Below are positions 23,894 through 31,279 of a stretch of 64,000 nt of DNA, in pieces. The notes below the pieces were generated by a model that was not told the origin of the DNA, did not search any database, and saw nothing but the letters and a program-made list of their open reading frames with translations. Within the stretch, counting starts at the first letter, position 1. Each line of letters opens with the position of its first letter. This DNA comes from Leucobacter viscericola (GTDB lineage Bacteria > Actinomycetota > Actinomycetes > Actinomycetales > Microbacteriaceae). Made by a program: the position numbers and the translations under genes. The stretch spans positions 682,001 to 746,000 of the forward strand of contig NZ_CP049863.1 of the NCBI RefSeq assembly GCF_011299575.1. The letters run 5' to 3'.

Positions 23894-24136
23894 TCATTCC
23901 TTCTTCGGGATCGTGTCATACTCTTCAACGGCAATGACGAGACTTGCAGCAAAGTAATATCGCTTGCCGCCTCGACTACACCAGCCAGAAACGGGGATCT
24001 GGTCTCCGTCTAGTGGCCCAACTGTGTCTATCTCGAAGCCGTTTGGTGCTCCTTTCGTCGTGAGATCAGCTTCGTAAATCAGCGCTTTGGCTATCTCATT
24101 TTCAATGTCGCTTGCTTCCATAGGCGTATTGCTCAT
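23894..24136 (-). CDS. Small phage protein (80 residues)
   Basis: MSNTPMEASDIENEIAKALI, then a beta part (VGPLDGDQIPVSGWCSRGGK, YYFAASLVIAVEEYDTIPKK). The start at 24136 follows AAGGAAGGGCG. The family is unknown. It belongs to the same run of small genes as its neighbours. Confidence 0.68.
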   Translation of the reverse strand: MSNTPMEASDIENEIAKALIYEADLTTKGAPNGFEIDTVGPLDGDQIPVSGWCSRGGKRYYFAASLVIAVEEYDTIPKKE

Positions 24137-24158
24137 CGCCCTTCCTTTCGTTTGGTGG

Positions 24159-24818
24159 TTATGTGGCTGCGTGTAGCGCCACGAAATCGACTTCATGCCC
24201 GACAGCCTGCGCGAGCTCAATAAGGTCGGATTGGGTTGCCCACATGCGCCCGCAGCAGTGGCATTCAGCCACCAACGCGCGCCCTGCCTTGACTGGGATG
24301 CGGATAGCGGCCTGCACTGTCGTTATGGGCACATCTTCATTCCCGCGGCGCTCGTAGGTGGTAGTCGCGTGGTAGCGCTCGCCGCAGTCCGGGCAGTTCA
24401 CCGTGATCTCTTTCTCGTGGGGTGGATCAAACAGATCCTCGATCTTCCACACCCACTGATCGAACTTCGCAAGCAGGCGCTCGGCATAGTCTTCCTCGAT
24501 GCGATTGCCCGCAAGCTCGGCCTGAACGGTGGCGAGCATCTTCGGGACTAGCTGCAGTAGGTCGCCCGTGTGCGGTTGCCGGTATTCGTTGAGTTGCGCT
24601 CGCACGTAGCCGTCGATCTCTTCGTACAGGTCAAACGCCTTGTAGTTGAGCATCGACCCGTCCCCGCCACCACGAGTACCACCAGCACCGATAGACGCAT
24701 ACCGGGCATCCCACAGCATCGACAGCAGCGGATCCGCCACCGCCTGCCGATCCCCCAGCGACACCTCATGCACCTGCGTCAAACGCTCCACCGCGCGCGC
24801 TGCAACCCCGTAATTCAC
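24159..24818 (-). CDS. Phage zinc-ribbon protein, DUF7341-like
   Basis: A 219-residue protein. The N-terminal half is helical (VERLTQVHEVSLGDRQAVAD; YEEIDGYVRAQLNEYRQPHT). The C-terminal half has two Cys pairs, CPDCGERYH and CHCCGRMWA, about 45 residues apart, forming a zinc ribbon around a beta region. This architecture recurs in early regions of actinobacterial phages (DUF7341-like). No enzymatic function is known. The start overlaps the upstream stop as ATGA (24818-24815). Confidence 0.7.
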   Translation of the reverse strand: MNYGVAARAVERLTQVHEVSLGDRQAVADPLLSMLWDARYASIGAGGTRGGGDGSMLNYKAFDLYEEIDGYVRAQLNEYRQPHTGDLLQLVPKMLATVQAELAGNRIEEDYAERLLAKFDQWVWKIEDLFDPPHEKEITVNCPDCGERYHATTTYERRGNEDVPITTVQAAIRIPVKAGRALVAECHCCGRMWATQSDLIELAQAVGHEVDFVALHAAT

Positions 24819-25081
24819 TTCAGCATCCCCTCAAGCCTCGATTTGCGGTCAGCAACATCGTTCAGCGCATTCCGCTTCAACAGCAACAACGCTTCATCGA
24901 GCGCTTTGGCTTCTTCCTTACTCAGCGGCCTCATGCGTTGACGATTCCAAGAGCCCTGCACCGCAATCACGAGCTTCCCAGTATCAAACGCACACTGAAG
25001 ATCCCGCGCGACACAAAGCCAACGCTCAGCCTCAACTACGCGGCCACGCTCACGCTCAAACTCCGCCAATTTCGACACCAT
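24815..25081 (-). CDS. Small helical phage protein (88 residues)
   Basis: MVSKLAEFERERGRVVEAER..., mainly alpha-helical and charged, with LSKEEAKALDEALLLLKRNA near the end. The ATG at 25081 follows AAGGGGGAAACCG. It is coupled by ATGA to the zinc-ribbon gene. The function is unknown. Confidence 0.68.
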   Translation of the reverse strand: MVSKLAEFERERGRVVEAERWLCVARDLQCAFDTGKLVIAVQGSWNRQRMRPLSKEEAKALDEALLLLKRNALNDVADRKSRLEGMLK

Positions 25082-25126
25082 CGGTTTCCCCCTTCGCAAT
25101 CCTGATTACCGGCGCAGCCGCTACGG

Positions 25127-25294
25127 TCAAAGAATGCCGCCGACAACAATCAGAACGACCAACACCAACGCAATTCCCACCCCAGTTGCGGCCCCCGCAG
25201 GTGTGACCGGTTCACGCGACTTCCCAACAAGAGACACCAATGAGAGCGCTCCAAAAACGATCCACCCAACTACAACCCACAGCATCCACGTCAT
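25127..25294 (-). CDS. Very small two-helix membrane protein (55 residues)
   Basis: The frame begins MTWMLWVVVGWIVFGALSLV, then a short polar loop (SLVGKSREPVTPAG), then a second hydrophobic segment (VGIALVLVVLIVVGGIL). Two transmembrane helices are clear. The ribosome site GGGAGG with a five-base spacer is excellent. It is the first gene of the leftward phage cluster, immediately after tandem terminators. It could be an exclusion-type membrane protein or a small holin; there is no family evidence. Confidence 0.6.
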   Translation of the reverse strand: MTWMLWVVVGWIVFGALSLVSLVGKSREPVTPAGAATGVGIALVLVVLIVVGGIL

Positions 25295-25316
25295 CTGTTC
25301 CTCCCTGAAACACGAA

Positions 25317-25375
25317 AGGGCTCCACCCGAAGGTGAAGCCCTAGAAACACGAAAACCCCCACGTCACCGTGGAGG
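25317..25375 (-). terminator. Tandem minus-strand terminator hairpins in the leader of the first phage gene
   Basis: Two hairpins follow each other. The upstream one (25356-25375) pairs fully as RNA (CCTCCACG/CGTGGGGG, GTGA loop) and ends in TTTTC. The second (25317-25342) pairs AGGGCTTCACC with GGTGGAGCCCT around a TTCG tetraloop and is followed by TTTCG. Only about 20 bases separate it from the ATG at 25294, leaving no room for a promoter between terminators and gene. Confidence 0.7.
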
Positions 25376-25380
25376 CTCAA

Positions 25381-25894
25381 GAGGGTACAGTCGTACCCTC
25401 CACTGAGATCCATGTTAACAGAGATCGAACACATCTACGAGAGCGGCAAAGACCTAAGGTAAGTAACTTTGCGCACCCGTGTCATCTGACACACCTGACC
25501 GCGCACCCCTTCGCTGGTGTGAGAAACCTAACACCCAACGACCTGAACCAGCTGTCCCAAATCGGGACACGTAATTGAAGCAGTCCGAATTGTTCCGACC
25601 CGAAAAGTTGCGATAAACGGGAATCACGGAATAGCCGGATCCACGCTCATGGGAGTTTCCGTCATCTGCGGGAACTCCCGCGGATGGGCTCGAGCTATTG
25701 GAGAATCTTCCAATATCGGCGGCAGCTTCCCCAACAGGGAAAGGTAACCGCGGCAAAGTTTGCCGAGGTTATTACCCTGTGCAAACTTTGCACCGGCTGA
25801 AGGGTCTGCGGAGTCGGCACACTCCTGCGGCGAGCGCGTCTTTCAACGGCTCAGGCAACATCAATCGAAGTCATGTTGCCTGAATGTTGCCTGA
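25381..25894. other. Gene-free dyad array at the prophage right end
   Basis: About 500 bases without a convincing gene, filled with dyads. Examples: GAGGGTAC/GTACCCTC (25381-25400), GTGTCA-TC-TGACAC (25479-25492), TGTCCC/GGGACA (25553-25569), an 11-bp stem with one wobble (25651-25679), TATTGGA/TCCAATA (25696-25715), TTCCC/GGGAA (25727-25741), CGGCAAA-G-TTTGCCG extended by TAACC/GGTTA (25745-25771), GTGCAAA-C-TTTGCAC (25779-25793) and GGAGT/ACTCC (25810-25825). The arm sequences differ while the dyad form is kept. Candidate roles are a structured RNA, phage operators or the attachment region. No tRNA is visible here. Confidence 0.55.
25851..25894. repeat. 11-bp repeat, one inverted and two direct copies
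   Basis: TCAGGCAACAT (25851-25861) is followed by ATGTTGCCTGA twice in tandem (25873-25883 and 25884-25894). The first two form an inverted repeat with an 11-base loop. The last copy ends one base before the stop codon of the host stress-protein gene, making it a candidate for arm-type sites or an att-linked repeat. Confidence 0.6.
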
Positions 25895-25895
25895 C

Positions 25896-26396
25896 CTACT
25901 TTTGGGCGTGCTCGGTGAGAATGCGGCGTGCCTCGAAAACCAAGTCAGGCGTTACGATCAGGTCGTATCGCGTCGCGACCATCTGCATGACCGACGAGAA
26001 GTCGCGGCGGTTACGGTTCATCGCGTACGACAGCACACCAAAGAGCATGCCGAAACCCGCACCGATCGCCAACGCCGCAATAAACACACCCATAATCGCT
26101 GCGTTATCGGGCTGGAAAATGAAGAGCAAGAGGCCCAGGAACAAGCCAAGGTACGCGCCCGAGAGAGCGCCCATCAACGCAACCCGCCCGTAGGTGAGAC
26201 GGCCGGTGACCCGCTCAACACTGCGCAGATCGTTGCCAAGAATGCTGATCTGCTGCACGGGAAAGCTCGCGCGTGCAAGCACGTCGACCGCGTGCTTCGC
26301 GTCTTCGTAGCGATCGTAGGTTGAGATGATCTCACCCTTCGGCAGTTCCGGCGTCTGCATCTGGCGGCGGGAATTGCCCGGGTTCGGTGTGCTCAT
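25896..26396 (-). CDS. General stress protein with YflT (GSP17M) domain and membrane anchor
   Basis: A 166-residue protein. The N-terminal part (EIISTYDRYEDAKHAVDVLA) is the YflT/GSP17M-type domain found in heat- or salt-induced proteins. The middle has two Gly-rich hydrophobic segments (VALMGALSGAYLGLFLGLLL and AAIMGVFIAALAIGAGFGML), then a short domain resembling the first (VMQMVATRYDLIVTPDLVFE). This layout is common in Microbacteriaceae and other actinobacteria. It is the first host gene at the prophage border and reads toward the prophage. No strong ribosome site is visible; the start may be leaderless. Confidence 0.78.
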   Translation of the reverse strand: MSTPNPGNSRRQMQTPELPKGEIISTYDRYEDAKHAVDVLARASFPVQQISILGNDLRSVERVTGRLTYGRVALMGALSGAYLGLFLGLLLFIFQPDNAAIMGVFIAALAIGAGFGMLFGVLSYAMNRNRRDFSSVMQMVATRYDLIVTPDLVFEARRILTEHAQK

Positions 26397-26442
26397 GTCA
26401 CGATTCTTCCACAGCCCGGCTATGTTCTGGCTGCTAGACGAT

Positions 26443-27612
26443 TCAGCGCGCGGCGAACGGCACGACCACCTGCGGGTACCCCGGCACCGGGATCGAACGC
26501 ACAGACAGGTCCGCGAGCGACACCAGAGTCAGGCCGTCCCAGCCCTCATCTCGGGTGTTACCGCCGCCAAGGGCCGCGAATTCGCCTCCCGCGGCATCGG
26601 TCCACACGGCGACCGTCTCGTGCGGCGGCGACACTGGGACGACTTGTTCGTTGCCACTATCAAGATCCAGAATCGACAGGTTCGGCTCTCCACTCGCGTT
26701 GCCAAAGGCACCGGTTCCAACCGTCAGCAGCTTTCGCCCCGCCAGTGCGGTGCCGTGCGAGTGCGAGTTCGCCTTACTCTTCAGAGTGGTCACCGAACCG
26801 CTTAGCGGATCAAGCCGAGCCACCACGAGCCCCTGGTACGGCAGCAGAATCGTACCGTCGGCATCAACGGCACCGTAGTGCGGCTTCTCCCACGACGCGA
26901 GGCCACCCTCGGTTCCAAAGGGCGCCACTGTGTGCTGCGTTGGTTTCAGCGTCGCGGCGTCGACCACGGTCACGGTGAAGCCATCGTGGTCGACCGTTGC
27001 GGCCCACGATCCGTCGGGGGCGACCAGCACATCAAACGGGCGCATGCCAACGGGCACGGAACCAATAAACGCTCCCTCTGCCGTATCGAACACCTCAAGG
27101 TTGTCTTTGCCATCACCGGTCGTCACGGCAACGTACACGCGACTGCCATCGGGGGCGACCGCTAGTCCGAGCCCACCCGGTCGATACTCCCCCACCGACT
27201 GCATCGGGGCTGGGTGCTGATACTGCACAAGCGCGGTGCGTTTTCCGGCGGCAAGGTCCACCACGGCAAGCCCCTCGGACGTCGCGGCATATGCCGTTCC
27301 AGTCTCGTTGTGCACCCCGACTCCCCACGGTGCACCACCAACCGAGATGGTGCGAACGCCAGCGTCTGCGTCGGGCAGCGAAGGATCAATCACCGCGAGT
27401 TCAGCTTTCTTCGCGAGTGACGCGAGCAGCAACACAGGGGCGGCCTCGGGCTCAGGAAAAGTCTCGGCAACCTCGGTCGACTTCGGTTCGGGATCGGCGG
27501 ATGGCTTCGATCGCGGCGCCTCAGATGCGCACGCGGCCAACCCGAGCACCAGCCCAAGCGCCGACGCCCCAAGGGCTACGCGCCGGGCGATCCCAAATCT
27601 CTTCGCAGTCAT
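26443..27612 (-). CDS. Lipoprotein with YVTN-type beta-propeller
   Basis: About 389 residues from ATG 27612. It has a lipoprotein signal: a basic start (MTAKRFGIARR), a hydrophobic core and the lipobox LAAC, so it should be anchored at the outer face of the membrane. The mature part has repeating strand patterns (AELAVIDPSLPDADAGVRTI, VYVAVTTGDGKDNLEVFD, WAATVDHDGFTVTVVD), which identify a beta-propeller of 6-7 blades. The ligand is unknown. An earlier in-frame start at 27642 exists, but the signal sequence fits the shorter form. Confidence 0.77.
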   Translation of the reverse strand: MTAKRFGIARRVALGASALGLVLGLAACASEAPRSKPSADPEPKSTEVAETFPEPEAAPVLLLASLAKKAELAVIDPSLPDADAGVRTISVGGAPWGVGVHNETGTAYAATSEGLAVVDLAAGKRTALVQYQHPAPMQSVGEYRPGGLGLAVAPDGSRVYVAVTTGDGKDNLEVFDTAEGAFIGSVPVGMRPFDVLVAPDGSWAATVDHDGFTVTVVDAATLKPTQHTVAPFGTEGGLASWEKPHYGAVDADGTILLPYQGLVVARLDPLSGSVTTLKSKANSHSHGTALAGRKLLTVGTGAFGNASGEPNLSILDLDSGNEQVVPVSPPHETVAVWTDAAGGEFAALGGGNTRDEGWDGLTLVSLADLSVRSIPVPGYPQVVVPFAAR

Positions 27613-27703
27613 CAGACAAGTGTCCCGGTCTCGCCTCAACAATGCCTGAGCAGTCTCAGCCAGACCGCGCGCGCCACCCGGCTCGGGGCGCTACCTTAGA
27701 GGT

Positions 27704-28987
27704 GTGAGTACTACGAGGGTCTTTGTGGGGCGTCTGGCCGGGCGCGGTGTGTTTGATCCCGCTGGCGACCGCATCGGCAAGGTGCGCGATGTTCTGATCG
27801 TGTATCGCGCGTCGAGCGCGCCGCGGGTTGTTGGCCTCATCGTTGAGATTCCGGGTAAACGCCGAGTTTTTGTGCCCATCAGTCGTGTCACCTCGATCGG
27901 TTCGGGCCAGGTCATTGCGACCGGGCTCATCAATGTTCGCCGCTTCGAGCAGCGCGGCGGCGAAACCCGCATGATTGCGGAGCTCGTCGGCCGTGAGGTG
28001 TGGCTCGCAAGCGAACAGGCTGGCGGCACCCCGATCAAAGCCACGATCGAAGACGCCGCGATCGAACGAGCGCGCAGCGGCGAGTGGCTAGTGTCAAACG
28101 TGTTTGTGCGACTGCCAAAGCCAGCCGGCCCCTTCAGCAAGGGTGACGCTCGCATCGTGAAGTGGGCCGACATCCAGCTGCCCAGCGCCAACGCGGCGGA
28201 GCAGTCCGCAGAGTTGCTGATCCAGACCCTGGTCGATCTCAAGCCAGCCGACCTCGCAGAGGCGCTGCTTGAACTCCCCCGGCAGCGCATGCTCAGGGTG
28301 GTTGAAGAACTACCGGATGAGCGTGTTGCCGACGCCCTCGAAGAGATGACGGAACCGGATCAGCTTGCGCTGCTCGCGCAGATTGCACCGAACCGAACCG
28401 CCGACGTGCTCGACCGCATGGAGCCCGACGACGCGGCCGACCTCATCGCTGCGCTGCCTGCCGCCAAGGGTGAAGAGCTGCTCGAACTCATGGAGCCGGA
28501 AGAGGCTGAAGATGTGCGCCGCCTGCTCGAGTACGACGCCGACACCGCGGGTGGCCTCATGAGCCCCTCGCCGATCGTGCTCTCGGGTGAATCAACCGTC
28601 GCGGAGGGCCTCGCAATGATCCGCCGCGCCGAGATCCCGCCGGCGATGGCCTCGGCCGTCTACGTCACTCACCCGCCGTACGAGACCCCCACGGGCGAGT
28701 ACCTGGGCATGGTGCACTTCCAGCGCATGCTGCGTTTCCCGCCGCACGAGCGCCTGAGCGCGCTTCTCGACGCTGAAATTGAGCCGCTCTCCGCGAGCGC
28801 AAGCGCGGCCGAGGTGTCACGCCGACTCGCAAGCTACGACCTCGTTGCGATGCCCATCATCGACGACCAGGATCGTCTCGTCGGAGTGGTCACGGTCGAC
28901 GACGTGCTCGACCACCTGCTGCCCGATGACTGGCGCCACGCAGACAACGAAGAATCGAACACAACGACCGCGGAGGCCGCACGATGA
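27704..28987 (+). CDS. MgtE_N/CBS domain protein without transport domain
   Basis: A 427-residue cytoplasmic protein. The N-terminus (about 1-160) is made of two PRC-barrel-like parts (GDRIGKVRDVLIVY, VGREVWLAS). Residues about 170-290 match the MgtE N-terminal superhelical domain (LVDLKPADLAEALLELPRQR, DRMEPDDAADLIAALPA), and 292-415 form a CBS pair (FGLM-type GGLMSPSPIVLSG, VAMPIIDDQDRLVGVVTVDD). There is no membrane channel, so it is not a Mg2+ transporter. It probably senses Mg2+ or nucleotides. It forms a tight operon with the DUF1003 and Mrp genes (ATGA overlaps). The orthologue in M. tuberculosis is Rv1232c-like. Confidence 0.85.
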   Translation: MSTTRVFVGRLAGRGVFDPAGDRIGKVRDVLIVYRASSAPRVVGLIVEIPGKRRVFVPISRVTSIGSGQVIATGLINVRRFEQRGGETRMIAELVGREVWLASEQAGGTPIKATIEDAAIERARSGEWLVSNVFVRLPKPAGPFSKGDARIVKWADIQLPSANAAEQSAELLIQTLVDLKPADLAEALLELPRQRMLRVVEELPDERVADALEEMTEPDQLALLAQIAPNRTADVLDRMEPDDAADLIAALPAAKGEELLELMEPEEAEDVRRLLEYDADTAGGLMSPSPIVLSGESTVAEGLAMIRRAEIPPAMASAVYVTHPPYETPTGEYLGMVHFQRMLRFPPHERLSALLDAEIEPLSASASAAEVSRRLASYDLVAMPIIDDQDRLVGVVTVDDVLDHLLPDDWRHADNEESNTTTAEAAR

Positions 28988-29532
28988 ACCTCTTCAAGCG
29001 GGATCTGAATCTCGACGCACCTCTCGCCTCGGGCACACGCGCCGCCCGTCAGACACGCGGCAGCCGCGAAAACGGGCGCAACGAACGCTTCGGCCGCTGG
29101 ACCGAGGGCATCGCTCGAGGCATGGGCACACCGTGGTTTTTGATGATCCTCACCCTCGTCTGCGTGCTCTGGCTCGCGTGGAACTCGTTCGGCCCCGAGG
29201 AGTGGCGCTTTGACTCGGCGGCGCTCGGCTTCACCGCGCTCACGCTGATCCTTTCGCTGCAGGCCTCGTATGCTGCGCCAATGATCCTGCTCGCCCAGAA
29301 CCGACAGGACGACCGTGACCGCGTGCAGATCGAGCAGGATCGCCAGCGCGCCGAGCGCAATCTCGCAGACACGGAGTACCTCGCCCGAGAGGTTGTCGCC
29401 CTGCGGCTCGCCATGAAGGAGCTACCTGACCGCGAGTTTGTGAGGGCCGAGCTGCGGGCGCTGCTCGCTGATCTCGAGCTCGAGCGAAACACGGCAGATC
29501 AGGATCCCGAAGCACCGGGTTTGCAGCGATGA
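28984..29532 (+). CDS. DUF1003 membrane protein
   Basis: A 182-residue protein with two transmembrane segments (PWFLMILTLVCVLWLAWNSF and ALGFTALTLILSLQASYAAP) and then the DUF1003 signature MILLAQNRQDDRDR, with a long charged helix (RDRVQIEQDRQRAERNLADT) after it. Its function is unknown. The start ATG overlaps the previous gene and the end overlaps mrp, so the three genes are co-translated. DUF1003 beside an MgtE_N protein is conserved in actinobacteria. Confidence 0.85.
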   Translation: MNLFKRDLNLDAPLASGTRAARQTRGSRENGRNERFGRWTEGIARGMGTPWFLMILTLVCVLWLAWNSFGPEEWRFDSAALGFTALTLILSLQASYAAPMILLAQNRQDDRDRVQIEQDRQRAERNLADTEYLAREVVALRLAMKELPDREFVRAELRALLADLELERNTADQDPEAPGLQR

Positions 29533-30719
29533 CCGACGGGCCCAACACGCCACAATCGGCTCGGGATCAGGCAAACACAACCGAGCGCGCCGTCTGGGAG
29601 CAGCTTGACCGCGTTCAGGATCCCGAGATCATGCGACCTATCACCGAGCTCGGAATGGTGCAGGGGGTCTCGGTCGACGAGGCGGGCCACGCGGAGGTCT
29701 CGATCCTGCTCACAATCGCCGGCTGCCCCGCGGCACGCCGCATCGAAGCTGACACTCAAGCAGCGGCAGCGGCAGCCACCGGCGTCACGCAGGCCTCCGT
29801 CGAGGTCGGCGTCATGACTCCGAGCGAGCGCAAGGCCTTCATTGAGCGGGTGCGCGGCGACCGGGGTTCCCGACCGGTGCAGTTTGGCCCCGATTCGCTG
29901 ACCCGCGTCATCGCGGTCACAAGCGGCAAGGGCGGTGTCGGCAAGTCCTCGCTGACGGCGGGCCTCGCGACCGCTCTCGCGGCGCAGGGACTCACCGTTG
30001 GCCTGATCGACGCTGACGTGTTTGGCTTCTCGATCCCGAGCATCATGGGGCTGAGCCGTGACGGTCAGACCGTTCAGCCGACGCAGGTGGGCGACATGAT
30101 CCTCCCCCCGGTGGCGCACGGCGTCAAGGTCATCTCAATTGGCATGTTTTTGGGCGACGAGGATCCGCGTACCACCGCGGTGTCCTGGCGCGGCCCGATG
30201 CTGCACCGCACCATCGAGCAGTTCTTGCGTGATGTCTGGTTCGGCGATCTCGACGTGCTGCTGCTCGATCTGCCGCCCGGCACAGGCGATGTTGCGATCA
30301 GCGTCGGGCAGTTACTGCCGCAGGCAGAGGTTCTCGTCGTGACGACCCCCCAGGAGGCCGCAGCGGACGTAGCGGTGCGCAGCGCCCTGGTAGCCCGCCA
30401 GACCGGCCAGAAGGTGCTCGGAGTGGTCGAGAACATGTCGGGCTTCGTGCAGCCCGACGGCACCGTACTGGATCTGTTTGGGGCCGGGGGCGGCAAACTC
30501 GTCGCCGAGCGCCTCAGTGACGAAGAACACGGTGTGGTGCCGCTGCTCGGCAGCGTGCCGCTCAGCCCAGGGTTCAGGATCGCGGGCGACAGCGGTGACC
30601 CCGCGGTGCTCACCGAACCCAATGATCCCGCCGCAGCGGAGGTGCTTCGGATCGCGCACGAGCTCTCACGTCACGGCCGCGGCCTGGCGGGTCGACCGCT
30701 CACGGTCACGCCTCGTTAG
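29529..30719 (+). CDS. mrp: Mrp/NBP35-type P-loop Fe-S carrier
   Basis: A 396-residue protein. Residues about 20-100 form the MIP18/DUF59 domain (VQDPEIMRPITELGMVQGVS; ILLTIAGCPAARRIEADTQA). The P-loop at about 132-140 is SGKGGVGKSS, with the intermediate Asp region LLLDLPPGTGD further on. It is expected to bind and carry 4Fe-4S clusters or act in their repair. The CxxC cluster-binding pair of ApbC/NBP35 proteins is absent (the equivalent region reads NMSGFVQPDGTVLDLFG), a feature also seen in other actinobacterial Mrp proteins, so cluster transfer is less certain here. Confidence 0.87.
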   Translation: MTDGPNTPQSARDQANTTERAVWEQLDRVQDPEIMRPITELGMVQGVSVDEAGHAEVSILLTIAGCPAARRIEADTQAAAAAATGVTQASVEVGVMTPSERKAFIERVRGDRGSRPVQFGPDSLTRVIAVTSGKGGVGKSSLTAGLATALAAQGLTVGLIDADVFGFSIPSIMGLSRDGQTVQPTQVGDMILPPVAHGVKVISIGMFLGDEDPRTTAVSWRGPMLHRTIEQFLRDVWFGDLDVLLLDLPPGTGDVAISVGQLLPQAEVLVVTTPQEAAADVAVRSALVARQTGQKVLGVVENMSGFVQPDGTVLDLFGAGGGKLVAERLSDEEHGVVPLLGSVPLSPGFRIAGDSGDPAVLTEPNDPAAAEVLRIAHELSRHGRGLAGRPLTVTPR

Positions 30720-30725
30720 CTCGGG

Positions 30726-31118
30726 CTACGTGGCTTCCTCGTCGTAGGCGAGGCCGACAGGGGCGCTCGAGTCAGTATCGGAGACCGCCGCACCCGCAAC
30801 AACTGCCCCGGCAGCCGCAACTCCGGTTGAGCGAGCCGCCCTGCGCTCAGCGACCCGGGTCTCGCGCTCGTCTTCGAGAAGCGCGTCACGAATAATCCTT
30901 CGCGGGTCGTACTGACGGGGATCAAGCTGACGCCAATCCACCTCGTCGTACTCGGGGCCCATTTCTTCTTTGAGGCGATCCTTCGCGCCCTCAGACATGC
31001 GCTTGATGCTGCGCACCAGCTCACCGAGCTTCTTGGCGTAAACCGGGAGGCGATCCGGACCCACAACAAACATGGCGATCACGAGGATCACCAGAATCTT
31101 GTCAAACGTCAGGCCCAT
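30726..31118 (-). CDS. tatB: Sec-independent protein translocase TatB
   Basis: A 130-residue membrane protein with an N-terminal helix (FDKILVILVIAMFVVGPDRL), the P-x-x hinge, and an amphipathic helix (YAKKLGELVRSIKRMSEGAK), the layout of TatB. It should recognise twin-arginine substrates with TatC (not in this window). The C-terminal half is acidic, ending in an Ala-rich stretch (STGVAAAGAVVAGAAVSDTD). I start at MGLTF (31118); MEKMGLTF at 31127 is also possible. It converges with mrp, the stops being six bases apart. Confidence 0.82.
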   Translation of the reverse strand: MGLTFDKILVILVIAMFVVGPDRLPVYAKKLGELVRSIKRMSEGAKDRLKEEMGPEYDEVDWRQLDPRQYDPRRIIRDALLEDERETRVAERRAARSTGVAAAGAVVAGAAVSDTDSSAPVGLAYDEEAT

Positions 31119-31279
31119 CTTCTCCATCGTAGTCGCCGAAGGTGAAAGTGATGACACAGCGGTGCATTTGGCGAGTGTCACGCGTGTGAGACCACCGGCA
31201 GCACCACGAAGCCCTACTCTTATGTGAGCGGCACACGGTGCACTCAAGACGCGCCGCCGCACACACTACGGAGGAGAAC

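Larger units (their letters stand above)
1..25400. mobile_element. Prophage (tailed, siphovirus-type), partial
   Basis: A continuous minus-strand array of phage genes: small terminase, large terminase, portal, MuF-like protein, scaffold, capsid, head-tail joining proteins, tail tube, frameshifted chaperones, tape measure, distal tail proteins and endolysin. The order is that of a long non-contractile tailed phage with an HK97-like head. The structural genes look intact; I saw no frameshift other than the expected chaperone slip. The left end lies outside the window. The right end is placed between the last small phage gene (25294) and the host stress-protein gene (25896) and cannot be fixed more closely. 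No integrase, repressor or replication gene is visible here. Confidence 0.93.

Noticed and set aside
1..25400. Tailocin or gene transfer agent instead of a prophage
   Set aside because: Terminase, portal, capsid and scaffold genes are present, so it is not a headless tail. The endolysin, HNH and small early genes fit a phage better than a GTA.
25454..25756. Minus-strand open frame of 100 codons in the dyad region
   Set aside because: Poor start context, no codon bias, and it runs through several dyads; not supported as a gene.
25380..25900. tRNA gene as the attachment site
   Set aside because: I looked for T-arm patterns and acceptor pairing at the prophage border and found none; the dyads are too short and unrelated in sequence.
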